A stretch of 64,000 bases of DNA from Actinoplanes sp. M2I2 (GTDB lineage: Bacteria > Actinomycetota > Actinomycetes > Mycobacteriales > Micromonosporaceae): positions 1-64,000 of the forward strand of contig NZ_JALPVJ010000030.1 in the NCBI RefSeq assembly GCF_023544445.1. The letters run 5' to 3'. Positions 43,498 to 50,786 of the stretch are shown here, in pieces. A program made the position numbers and the translations under genes. Every line of letters starts with the position of its first letter. The stretch's first letter is position 1. The notes below the pieces were generated by a model. The model was not told the origin of the DNA. It saw only the letters and a list, made by a program, of their open reading frames with translations, and searched no databases.

Positions 43498-43704
43498 TCC
43501 GTCCGGAGCGCGCCGACAAGTGCTCGCGCGGAGCGGAACGGCGACACATGGTGGAGCCCCATCGTCTCGGGTCCGCTGACCTGCGACGGCGACATCATCG
43601 AGGTCCGGATGGAGATTCTGCCGCGCGGCCCGGTGACCGTCGATCTGAACGGCGGACCGGTCGAGTCGGCGTACGCGGTCGTCGTCCCGCGCAAGCCGGA
43701 GTGA
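43498..43704 (+). pseudogene. Coding-like remnant in frame after rho
   Basis: After the rho TGA the same frame stays open for 68 codons to a TGA at 43702-43704. It has genome-typical G/C third positions and a protein-like sequence (WWSPIVSGPLTCDGDIIEV, PVTVDLNGGPVESAYAVVV, ending PRKPE). There is no ribosome binding site and the only ATG (43611) would give 30 residues. This looks like the 3' end of a decayed gene. Product not recognised. Confidence 0.4.
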
Positions 43705-43742
43705 GGCGGGGGCGGCCCCGAAGTGTCGGCCGCCGTCGGCTG

Positions 43743-43955
43743 CTATCCGGTGGCCGTCCGGTCAGCGTCCGCATCGGACACCTCGGCCAGCACCAGGGCT
43801 TGAGCCGCGATGACCCGGAGGCCGTCGAAGGTCACGGCGGGCGACCCGTGGAGGCGGTAACCCTGGTCGAGCAGGCTGCTGACGCGCGCGCAGAACTCGG
43901 CGTCGTCCGGACCGGTGATGAGCCGGTAGCGAAGGGGCTCGGCAACCTCAGGCAT
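43743..43955 (-). CDS. DUF1737 domain protein
   Basis: The 70-residue protein matches the DUF1737 pattern: YRLITGPDDAEFCARVSSLLDQGYRLHGSP is the recognisable core (shown here as a region of about residues 10-40). The family is small, soluble and of unknown function, often with a lysine- or aspartate-rich tail. GGGAAG lies 9 nt before the ATG. Confidence 0.7.
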   Translation of the reverse strand: MPEVAEPLRYRLITGPDDAEFCARVSSLLDQGYRLHGSPAVTFDGLRVIAAQALVLAEVSDADADRTATG

Positions 43956-44003
43956 GAGCGCATTCTTCCCGCTGCGAGGCCGGAAATCGAGGCGTCCCGG
44001 CGG

Positions 44004-44687
44004 TCATCGTGCGGCGGCGAGGATGAGGTCGAGGTCGGCGCCCCAGCTGTCGAGCAGGTCGCCGTGGCCGCGCTCGCGGGCCAGGTCGGCCACCAGGGGG
44101 AACAGCGTGACCGGATGCGCCCCGACGTACGCGGGGGCCAGCACGTCGTTCCACGGCGGCGGCAGCGGATGGGTCGCCAGCTCCCATTCCAGATACTTGT
44201 TGTAGGGGCGCAGCCGTCCGTGCAGGGCGAACGCGGTGCCCAGCAGCCAGCCCACGCTTTCCTGCTCGTCCAGCGCCGCCGCCTCGGGATGCCCGTCGCG
44301 GCGACTTTTCACGGCGCGGTAGAGCTGGTTCACGTACCCGTCCAGGAACTCCCCCGACCAGGAACGCGCCTCCTCGGCGGTGGGCGTGGCCTGCCGCTCG
44401 ACCAGCTCGGCCACCCCGCCGCGGTCCAGCAGCACCTGGGCGTCGCGGAAGCCGTACCTCGGCCACAGCACCGACGTGTCGCCCAGTTCCTCCACCGTGA
44501 GGGCGGCGAGGTCGAGGTCGGCGCCCCGATCGCGCGGCCAGGCGGCACCGTGGGAGTCGACGACCACCGTCACGTCGACGTCGGAGTGCGCGGTGGCCAG
44601 GCCGCGCGCGTGCGACCCGGTCAGGATCACGCCCAGCACCCCGGCGTCGGCGGTCGCCCGGGCCATCAGGTCGTCGAGTACGGACAT
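44004..44687 (-). CDS. Nucleotidyltransferase-like protein
   Basis: The 227-residue protein has a minimal nucleotidyltransferase core: LTGSHARGL about residue 23, then SDVDVTVVVD with the metal-binding Asp pair. A helical C-terminal region (VNQLYRAVKSRRDG, YNKYLEWELATHP) may hold the acceptor. It resembles kanamycin-nucleotidyltransferase-like proteins but no substrate can be assigned. A longer frame to 44852 is rejected because a leaderless -10 (44695-44700) precedes ATG 44687 by 7 nt. Confidence 0.75.
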   Translation of the reverse strand: MSVLDDLMARATADAGVLGVILTGSHARGLATAHSDVDVTVVVDSHGAAWPRDRGADLDLAALTVEELGDTSVLWPRYGFRDAQVLLDRGGVAELVERQATPTAEEARSWSGEFLDGYVNQLYRAVKSRRDGHPEAAALDEQESVGWLLGTAFALHGRLRPYNKYLEWELATHPLPPPWNDVLAPAYVGAHPVTLFPLVADLARERGHGDLLDSWGADLDLILAAAR

Positions 44688-44694
44688 GACGACG

Positions 44695-44700
44695 ATCGTA
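44695..44700 (-). promoter_or_regulatory. -10 element of a leaderless promoter (nucleotidyltransferase)
   Basis: On the minus strand TACGAT ends 7 nt before ATG 44687. Confidence 0.6.
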
Positions 44701-44722
44701 GGGATCCGCCGGAGACTGGTCG

Positions 44723-45481
44723 TCAGGACGCCGGTCGCACGTTCTGGAGCGTCCGGCCGTCGCGCAACTGGACATCGTAGGTGCGGGGCACGTCGCGCCA
44801 CTTCCCGTCGCCATCGGGTACGAGAGCCTTGCCGGGCCACCACGCGACCCACCGGCCGCCGCTGACGGTGGCCTGCACGGTCAGGCCGCCGGTACGGATG
44901 GTCAGCCCGGTCACGTCCGGGCCGGCCGCGCCCTCGGTGATGGAGACCCCCTCCGGGTAGACCGAGAGGGCGCCCTCCCGGAAGCGGCCCGCGGGCGCCG
45001 GGTCGAAGGGGCCGGAGCTGCCCGCGGTGCCGGTCTTCACGTCGTCGACGTCGTCGGAGCCGGGCCGGTTGTGGGCCAGGCAGAACCCGACCGATTCGGG
45101 GTGGTCGTGGCGGTAGAGCATGGCCACGACCTCACCGCGGCGCTCGGCCAGCACGACCTCGGCCCGATTCAGGTCGAGGTACGGCAAGTCGCCCAACTGG
45201 TCCGTGCAGGCCGGCCCGATCAGCGCGGTCTCGGCCGGGCTGAGGGCCACCGGAACAGGTGTCCAGGTGGCGTACGCCCGCCCGCTCCGGCCCCAGGGCA
45301 CCACCAGCAGAACCGCCGCGACGGCGACCACGAGCGCCGGGACCAGCAGCCATCCCTTGGCCGGGCGGCGCCGCGGCGGGTCGGGCGGGGTGGCGACGAT
45401 GCGGTCGAGGGTGGCGGCGGCCCGCCCGTACTGCTCGAAGGTGGGTGGGACGGCGACGTCCAGCGCTCGCAGCGACTTCAT
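44723..45481 (-). CDS. Single-pass membrane protein coupled to an ECF sigma gene
   Basis: The 252-residue protein has a cytoplasmic N-terminus (about 45 residues, PPDPPRRRPAKG), one membrane helix (VPALVVAVAAVLLVVPWG) and an extracytoplasmic domain with little similarity to known families. Its ATG overlaps the stop of the ECF sigma C-terminal frame (ATGA). Topology and coupling suggest an anti-sigma factor, but no zinc-binding HxxxCxxC motif is present, so this is inference. Confidence 0.65.
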   Translation of the reverse strand: MKSLRALDVAVPPTFEQYGRAAATLDRIVATPPDPPRRRPAKGWLLVPALVVAVAAVLLVVPWGRSGRAYATWTPVPVALSPAETALIGPACTDQLGDLPYLDLNRAEVVLAERRGEVVAMLYRHDHPESVGFCLAHNRPGSDDVDDVKTGTAGSSGPFDPAPAGRFREGALSVYPEGVSITEGAAGPDVTGLTIRTGGLTVQATVSGGRWVAWWPGKALVPDGDGKWRDVPRTYDVQLRDGRTLQNVRPAS

Positions 45482-46013
45482 GACTGGGCCTCCAGGAGCT
45501 CGGTGCGGAAGGTGCCCGGGGCGAGGTGGCCGCGCAGCGCCCGGCGGGCCCGCATGAGCCGGATCCGGTAACCGGCGGCGCTGATCCCGAGCACGCGGGC
45601 CGCCTGGGCCGAGGTCAGATCCTCGAACACGGTCAGGGCCAGGGCCTCCTGCTCGGCCGGGCTCAGCCTCTTCCACGCCCGGGCCAGGTCGATCAGCTCG
45701 GCCGACGGCTCCCCGGCCCGTCGCCGGCGGGCGCGACGGACGCGACGCGGACCGCGAGGGCGTCCTGACGGCCCTGCCCGCGCCGGGCGTTGAGCAGGCA
45801 ATGACGGGCGATGCCGAACACCCAGGCGCGGGCGTCGTCCGCCTTCCGGGGCGCCTCGTCGAACCGCCGCCACACCACCAGAAACGCCTCGGCGACCACG
45901 TCCTCGGCCTGGTCCGGGATCCCCCGGCGCTGGGCGAAGGCCAGGACGTCGGCGTACGCGCCGGCGTAGAGCGTCCGGAAGCGCGTCTCCCGATCGGGTC
46001 GCAGTGTCGTCAC
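45478..46013 (-). pseudogene. ECF sigma factor interrupted by a -1 frameshift
   Basis: Region 2 (AEDVVAEAFLVVWRRF, ARAWVFGIARHCLL) is encoded from the GTG at 46013, and this frame ends in SRRPS after 106 residues. Region 4 (LSPAEQEALALTVFEDL, then AARVLGISAAGYRIRL) continues in another frame to 45478. The two join if one G is added to the run of four G (plus-strand CCCC 45711-45714), giving about 178 residues with a normal linker GEPSAEL. This is either a recent 1-bp loss, a sequencing error in the homopolymer, or less likely a programmed slip. The downstream membrane gene is coupled to the region 4 frame. Confidence 0.75.
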
Positions 46014-46054
46014 ACCTCTACCTGTCCGGCCGCCCGGGTGTTGTTACGACGGCG

Positions 46055-46060
46055 GACAAT
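46055..46060 (+). promoter_or_regulatory. Candidate leaderless -10 (beta-lactamase-fold gene)
   Basis: GACAAT ends 6 nt before ATG 46067. The first base deviates from TANNNT. Confidence 0.4.
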
Positions 46061-46066
46061 GATCGT

Positions 46067-46831
46067 ATGGGTCTGCAAGAGGTCGTCGACGACGTCGTCG
46101 CGCAAACGCCGGGCGTGAGCTGGTCGATCGCCGTGCCGGGGCGGGCCGGGCACGAGCCCGGGCGACGGCTGCGGACGGCCAGCATCGGCAAGCTGCTGTT
46201 GCTGGCCGAGACCGCCCGGCGCTTCGAGTCCGGGGAGCTCGACCCCGGTGAGCTGCTGGCCAAGGACCCGGAGCTGGCCGTGGCCGACTCGGGTCTGTGG
46301 CAACACCTGGCCGTGGACGCCCTGCCGGCGGCCGATCTGGCGGTGCTGATCGCGGCGGTGAGCGACAACTACGCCACCAATGTGCTGCTGGCGCGGGTCG
46401 GGCTGGCGGCCGTCCGGGCGACCGCGGCGGGGCTGGGGCTGCACGAGACGGGGCTGCATGACCGCGTACGGAACCGGCGCGAGCCGGGGCAGCCGCCGAC
46501 GCTCTCGACGGGCAGCGCGGGCGAGCTGGCCGGCCTCATGGGGCGGATCAGCCGCCGGGACCTGCTGATGCCGGCGGTCTCCGAGCGGATGGACGCCTGG
46601 ATGTCGACGAGTGCCGACCTGTCGATGGTCGCCTCCGGGTTCGGGGACGACCCGCTCGCCCATACGCGCTCGGTGCGCAACAAGACGGGCACCGACGACG
46701 GCATCCGGGCCGACGTCGGCTATCTGGGCGATCAGGCGTACGCCGTCCTGGCGAATTTCGATCCGGTAAGGCCTGGGTCCACGGCCGCCGTCATGCGCGC
46801 CATGCGCGAAATCGGGAGCGCACTGTCGTAA
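46067..46831 (+). CDS. Class A beta-lactamase-like serine hydrolase
   Basis: The 254-residue protein has three class A motifs: SIGK (Ser39-Lys42), SDN (Ser99) and KTG (Lys206). The Omega-loop Glu of true class A enzymes (E166) is not obvious; the stretch there reads NRREPGQPP. No signal peptide is seen, so the protein is probably cytoplasmic and may not be a resistance enzyme. The start is set by the -10-like GACAAT. It is divergent from the frameshifted ECF gene by 53 bp. Confidence 0.75.
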   Translation: MGLQEVVDDVVAQTPGVSWSIAVPGRAGHEPGRRLRTASIGKLLLLAETARRFESGELDPGELLAKDPELAVADSGLWQHLAVDALPAADLAVLIAAVSDNYATNVLLARVGLAAVRATAAGLGLHETGLHDRVRNRREPGQPPTLSTGSAGELAGLMGRISRRDLLMPAVSERMDAWMSTSADLSMVASGFGDDPLAHTRSVRNKTGTDDGIRADVGYLGDQAYAVLANFDPVRPGSTAAVMRAMREIGSALS

Positions 46832-46942
46832 AGCCGCTGCATCCTGGGCTGTTCGGACAATGACGGAACGGCCAGGTGGGAGCAGAATGGCGAGCGGGGT
46901 GGGTGCCTACCCCGCCAGGAGGCATCCATCCTCTGACACGCG

Positions 46943-46976
46943 AAAGGGCCGGAACCCCGTGAGGTTCCGGCCCTTT
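46943..46976. terminator. Bidirectional 14-bp terminator hairpin
   Basis: AAAGGGCCGGAACC (46943-46956) pairs perfectly with 46963-46976 around a 6-nt loop. Both strands end the stem with TTT. It serves the convergent beta-lactamase-like and beta-helix genes. A second hairpin (GCGGGGT, 46894-46915) lies just upstream on the plus strand. Confidence 0.85.
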
Positions 46977-46985
46977 GCACACCCC

Positions 46986-48881
46986 TTACGGGGCCGGGTA
47001 GTCCGTGATGTAGACCGGAACGCCGACCTTGGTCATGTCGGCGGCCGCGCCCTCCCCGTTGACGACGTGGTTGATCACGCCGGCGCTGAGGTTGACGGTC
47101 ATGATGTGGTGCAGCTTCACACCCGGGCGCTTCGGGACCTCGAAACCGTTCTCGGTCTCGATCGACGGGTTGTTCTGGTTGAAGACGTAGACGCCCGCAC
47201 CGTACAGCTGGTGGTTGCGGACCTTGTCCCCGACCTTGTAACCCGCGTAGCCCTTGACGCTGCCGTTCATCCAGTCGGCCTGCGTCGGCGGGTCGTACGG
47301 CAGTTCGTTCTGGTAGAGCACCGTCGTGCCCTTCTCGCCGTTCCAGACGGTGTTGTACTTCTGGAAGTGCTCGACGAACAGGCCCGTCGCGGTCACGTTG
47401 TCGCCGTTGATGACGGCGCCGTAGCGACCGGTGTTGGTGCGCCACCGCTGGGTGTCGCCGTTCACGCCCTCGGTGAAGCCCTCGACGCCGTGGTCACCGC
47501 GCCACACCCAGGTGTGGTCGATCAGCACGTTGTCGCTGTTCACCTCGAGCGCCGTGTCGACCTTGCCGATGTGCGGGCCGCCCACCCGGAAGTAGACGTC
47601 CGACAGCGTGGTCGGGTTCGACGCCGAGCTGATGCCCAGGCCGTTCTTGTTGCCGACCTGGAGCAGGTTCTTCGACTCCTTGAGGCCGGCGTCGATCGTG
47701 ACACCCGCGATGACCACACCGGGGACGTCGGCGACCTTCAGCGGCGTGACCCCGTTGACCGCGGTCAGCGTGGCGTGGCCGATGCCGAGCACGACCTGGT
47801 TGGGCCGCAGCACGTGGATCGTCTGGTCGACGTTGTAGACGCCCGGCGTGAAGAGCAAGTTCTTGCCGAGCAGCAGCTGAGCGTTGATCAGCCACTCGGG
47901 GTCGGACGGCTTGGCAACGAAGAAGTTGCTCAGCGGGATCGTCCGGCCCGCGGTCAGGTCCTCGTCCCACGAGACACCGCTGGTGTTGCGGTGGGCGCTG
48001 GGCACGCGGACCGCGTACTTGCCGTTGGCGTCCACGAACAGGAACGGCTTCTCCCGGCTGAGCGGGGTCTGGGCCAGCGTGGTGTACGGCGGGTTCGGGA
48101 ACGCCGAGTCGTCCGGCGCGCCCTCGACGCCGGAGAAGACCTGGTTCCAGACACCGTTGGACCACTCGCTCACCTTGCTGTTGCGGGTGAGCCACTGCTG
48201 CTGCGAACCGTTGGTGATCGCGCCGAACTGCGAGTCGGCGATGAAGCCACCACTCGCGTACTGCGGACCGGCGGTGCAGTAGTCCATCAGCGTGAAGCCG
48301 CCGTCGACCTTGAGCCGGCGCAGCGACACGGCCTGCGAGACGGCCCAGAAGTTGGCGCCGGCCCGGCAACCCTCCTGTCCGGCCCCGTTGACCTTGATGG
48401 ACAGGTTGGACAGCGTGCGCCAGAAGTTGACGAGCGCGAGACAGTTGCTCGTGCCGCCACCCTCGAGGCAACGGTTGTAGACCTCCACCTTGCCGTTGAT
48501 CACGACGTCGTTCGGGGAGGCGCCGAGGCCGGAGACCTCGGTGTAGTAGCCGACCTTGATCTGCAGCGGCTGGGCGTCGGTGCCGTACGTGCCCGGCTTG
48601 AAGAGGAAGGCGTACCGGGCGGTGCCCATCTCGTTGTTGACCTGCAGGGCGTACACCGCGTCGAGCTTCGCCTGGATCTCGGCGACCGGCGTGCTCGGGT
48701 CGAAGATCGTGACGTTGGTGCCGAGGGCGGAAGCAGCCGTGGGGGCCGCGGCGGGAACTGCGGTGGGAGCTGCGTAAGCGGGAACTCCGGCGAGCGCACC
48801 GACCGTGACGGCGGTGAGCCCGACGGCGAGGATCCGTCGCAGATGCCGGCGACCGGAGGGTCGCCCGGCGTTTGTCGTCAT
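46986..48881 (-). CDS. Secreted right-handed beta-helix protein
   Basis: The 631-residue precursor has an N-terminal signal peptide (RRILAVGLTAVTVGALAGVPAYA, cleaved about residue 37) and a Pro/Ala-rich linker. The mature part has the repeated short strands of a pectate-lyase or GH55-like beta-helix (VVLGIGHATLTAV, VVIAGVTIDAG, VLIDHTWVWRGDHG). It is probably an extracellular carbohydrate-active protein; homologues are often annotated only by vague names. Catalytic residues cannot be assigned. I chose ATG 48881 because GGAAGGACC precedes it and the signal peptide follows; the frame is open to 49025. Confidence 0.75.
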   Translation of the reverse strand: MTTNAGRPSGRRHLRRILAVGLTAVTVGALAGVPAYAAPTAVPAAAPTAASALGTNVTIFDPSTPVAEIQAKLDAVYALQVNNEMGTARYAFLFKPGTYGTDAQPLQIKVGYYTEVSGLGASPNDVVINGKVEVYNRCLEGGGTSNCLALVNFWRTLSNLSIKVNGAGQEGCRAGANFWAVSQAVSLRRLKVDGGFTLMDYCTAGPQYASGGFIADSQFGAITNGSQQQWLTRNSKVSEWSNGVWNQVFSGVEGAPDDSAFPNPPYTTLAQTPLSREKPFLFVDANGKYAVRVPSAHRNTSGVSWDEDLTAGRTIPLSNFFVAKPSDPEWLINAQLLLGKNLLFTPGVYNVDQTIHVLRPNQVVLGIGHATLTAVNGVTPLKVADVPGVVIAGVTIDAGLKESKNLLQVGNKNGLGISSASNPTTLSDVYFRVGGPHIGKVDTALEVNSDNVLIDHTWVWRGDHGVEGFTEGVNGDTQRWRTNTGRYGAVINGDNVTATGLFVEHFQKYNTVWNGEKGTTVLYQNELPYDPPTQADWMNGSVKGYAGYKVGDKVRNHQLYGAGVYVFNQNNPSIETENGFEVPKRPGVKLHHIMTVNLSAGVINHVVNGEGAAADMTKVGVPVYITDYPAP

Positions 48882-49042
48882 GCGGAAAGGTCCTTCCGTT
48901 AACGGGGAGGCAACAAACAGGATCACAGAAAGCAATAGACGCATCGACATGTCAAGGTCTGCGGGGCGCCTCGGGTGCGGCATTCGCACAGGCATCGGAC
49001 ATCTCGCCGCGGTTCCGGAACGCACCTTGCCCGAATGGCCCC

Positions 49043-49399
49043 TCAGAACGGATGTTCGGACGCCGGAACCGGTACCGGCGACGCCTCGGTACCGGTACCG
49101 GAAACGCTCCCCCGACGCCGCCGCAGATGGTCACTCTCCGTGTCGGTCGGAGCGAGCGACAACGCCCGATCGAAGGCCGCCAGAGCCTCCTCGCGCCGGT
49201 CGACGGCCCGGCGGCGGGCCACCGACAGCAGCCAGGCCGCCGGGCGGCGCGGGACCCCCTCGCCGGGCCACTGGCGGGTGGCGGCGGCGAAGGCGTCCTG
49301 CACGGCGTCCTCGGCGAGGTCGAAGCTGCGCAGCTCGGCGACCAGCGTGGCCAGCAGGGGGCCACGATGCTCGCGGAAGGCGGCCTCGACCGCGTTCAT
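49043..49399 (-). CDS. Internally deleted ECF42-like sigma factor
   Basis: The 118-residue protein starts with sigma region 2 (VEAAFREHRGPLLATLV, FDLAEDAVQDAFAAA, PAAWLLSVARRRAVD). It then jumps directly to what looks like the extreme C-terminus of ECF42 factors (ALAAFDRALSLAPTD, DHLRRRR). Region 4 and most of the TPR-containing extension, roughly 280 codons, are missing in frame. The tail (SGTGTEASPVPVP) is encoded by GGTACCGG repeats and looks novel. It overlaps the YCII gene by ATGA, the classical ECF42-DGPF pairing. It is probably non-functional as a sigma factor, since region 4 is gone. Confidence 0.7.
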   Translation of the reverse strand: MNAVEAAFREHRGPLLATLVAELRSFDLAEDAVQDAFAAATRQWPGEGVPRRPAAWLLSVARRRAVDRREEALAAFDRALSLAPTDTESDHLRRRRGSVSGTGTEASPVPVPASEHPF

Positions 49400-49734
49400 C
49401 GGGGCTCGGCCACCGGCCTGACCTCGACGATGTCGCCCAGCTCGGCGAGCGCGCGGCCGAACACGAGGGCCTCGTCGAGGTCGCCGGCCTCCACGAGGTA
49501 GAAGCCGCCCAGCTGCTCGGCCGTCTCGGCGTACGGGCCGTCGGTGAGCAGGCCACCCGGCCGGACGGTCGTGGCGTTCCCGGAGAGCGCGAGCTCCTCC
49601 CCGCCCCGGTCGGCGTCCCGCTCCCGCAGCAGCGCGGCGAAGCGCCCGTGGGCCTCGTACGCCCGGCGCCGTTGCTCCTCGTCGGCCTCGGCCCAGTCCT
49701 TCTCGGTCTGGTAGATCAGCAACGCGTACTTCAT
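49396..49734 (-). CDS. YCII-related (DGPF) protein
   Basis: The 112-residue protein is a YCII domain (MKYALLIYQTE, then LLTDGPYAETAEQLGGFY, where DGPY corresponds to the DGPF motif, and a C-terminal VVEVRP-like strand). Members are dimeric ferredoxin-like proteins usually encoded next to ECF42 sigma factors. GGGAGG lies 5 nt before the ATG at 49734. Its stop overlaps the start of the truncated sigma gene. Confidence 0.85.
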   Translation of the reverse strand: MKYALLIYQTEKDWAEADEEQRRRAYEAHGRFAALLRERDADRGGEELALSGNATTVRPGGLLTDGPYAETAEQLGGFYLVEAGDLDEALVFGRALAELGDIVEVRPVAEPR

Positions 49735-49892
49735 CGGTGCCTCCCGCACTCATCATGGACGTCATCCGGACGTCGCACGACGCCCGGCGAAATCGACGAC
49801 GCGACGCGACGGTCCTCGGGAGTGAACCTCAAGTGCATCGAGCCCGGCGCGGCCCTGCCCGGTGGCGGTCGCGCGCCGCGCTACCCCACCAG

Positions 49893-50639
49893 TCACATCA
49901 GCCAGGGATCCATACCGGATCCGCGCGGTGGATCGGCCAGGACCGGCGGCGGCCGGCGGCGGCGGCGCACGACCCGGGCCAGCCGCGCGGCGACCACCCC
50001 GCCTGCCCCGGGCACGCCCCAGCCGAGCCGGGTCAGCTCCCGTGCCGCCGGGCCGGTCGGGACGTCCCGCGGCAACGCCGCCACCGCGACCAGCCAGGTG
50101 GGCAGCTCCAGCAGCCGCAGAACCCGGGACAGCCGCTCCGACTCGATGACGCTCTCCGGGTCGAGCTCGTCGGCCAGGATCTCGGTCAGGTCGCCGCCCC
50201 GCCCGGGATGCCCGCAGGCCGCGGCGATGGCGCCGGCCGCCCCGACGCCGAACGGCTCGTCCAGGACGTCCTCGTCGGCTCCCGGCTCCCGGGCCGGGTC
50301 GCTGACGTACCGGCCCAGCTCCTCGGCACCCGACCACGCCACCAGGACCAGCTGACGATCGGCGAGCACCCGGACCGCCACCACCGCCACGCCGAGCTGC
50401 TCGGCCAGGGCGGCGCCGACCCCGGCGATCCCGCGCCGGCCGGCCGCGAGAGTCCCGCTGCCGGGGACGGCGAGCACCGGCACCCAACCATCCTGCGCCG
50501 GGACGATCCAGCCGGTGAAGCGCAGGCTCCGCAGCACTTGCGTCACGCCGCCGGCGTCGCTCGTCCGCACGAGAGCGGCCGCGTAGGTCTCACCGGCCGG
50601 CCCGCCGGCCCCCGGCGCCGGTACGTACGGGAAGACCAC
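49893..50639 (-). CDS. Hypothetical protein
   Basis: The 248-residue protein is not recognised. It is Ala/Gly/Val-rich with strands such as WVPVLAVPGSGTL and VLADRQLVLVAW, an acidic middle (ADEDVLDEPFGVG) and a basic C-terminal segment (ARVVRRRRRPPPV). No signal peptide or membrane helix is clear. The GTG start lies 6 nt after GACGAT on the minus strand, a possible leaderless arrangement. A 158-bp gap without signals separates it from the YCII gene. Confidence 0.6.
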   Translation of the reverse strand: MVFPYVPAPGAGGPAGETYAAALVRTSDAGGVTQVLRSLRFTGWIVPAQDGWVPVLAVPGSGTLAAGRRGIAGVGAALAEQLGVAVVAVRVLADRQLVLVAWSGAEELGRYVSDPAREPGADEDVLDEPFGVGAAGAIAAACGHPGRGGDLTEILADELDPESVIESERLSRVLRLLELPTWLVAVAALPRDVPTGPAARELTRLGWGVPGAGGVVAARLARVVRRRRRPPPVLADPPRGSGMDPWLM

Positions 50640-50786
50640 CCCCGCATCGTCCCACCGGAACGACGGCCCCGCAGTTCGCCCGGCGGCGCGGTCGGATCTT
50701 TCGGCTCACCCCTGCGTGATGAGGGGGCGCGGGCGCGGCGAGGCACCCATGGCCGCGGGCGGCCGGAAAGAGGCGATTGCTGTCGG

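Noticed and set aside
42358..43704. UGA readthrough producing a C-terminally extended Rho
   Set aside because: Rho is complete at the first stop and the following context shows no known recoding signal. A decayed gene tail is simpler.
50640..50786. Small gene in the gap between the hypothetical protein and the chemoreceptor
   Set aside because: Short frames here are Arg/Pro-rich without ribosome binding sites or conserved motifs, and only a weak GC-rich hairpin near 50753-50766 is visible.
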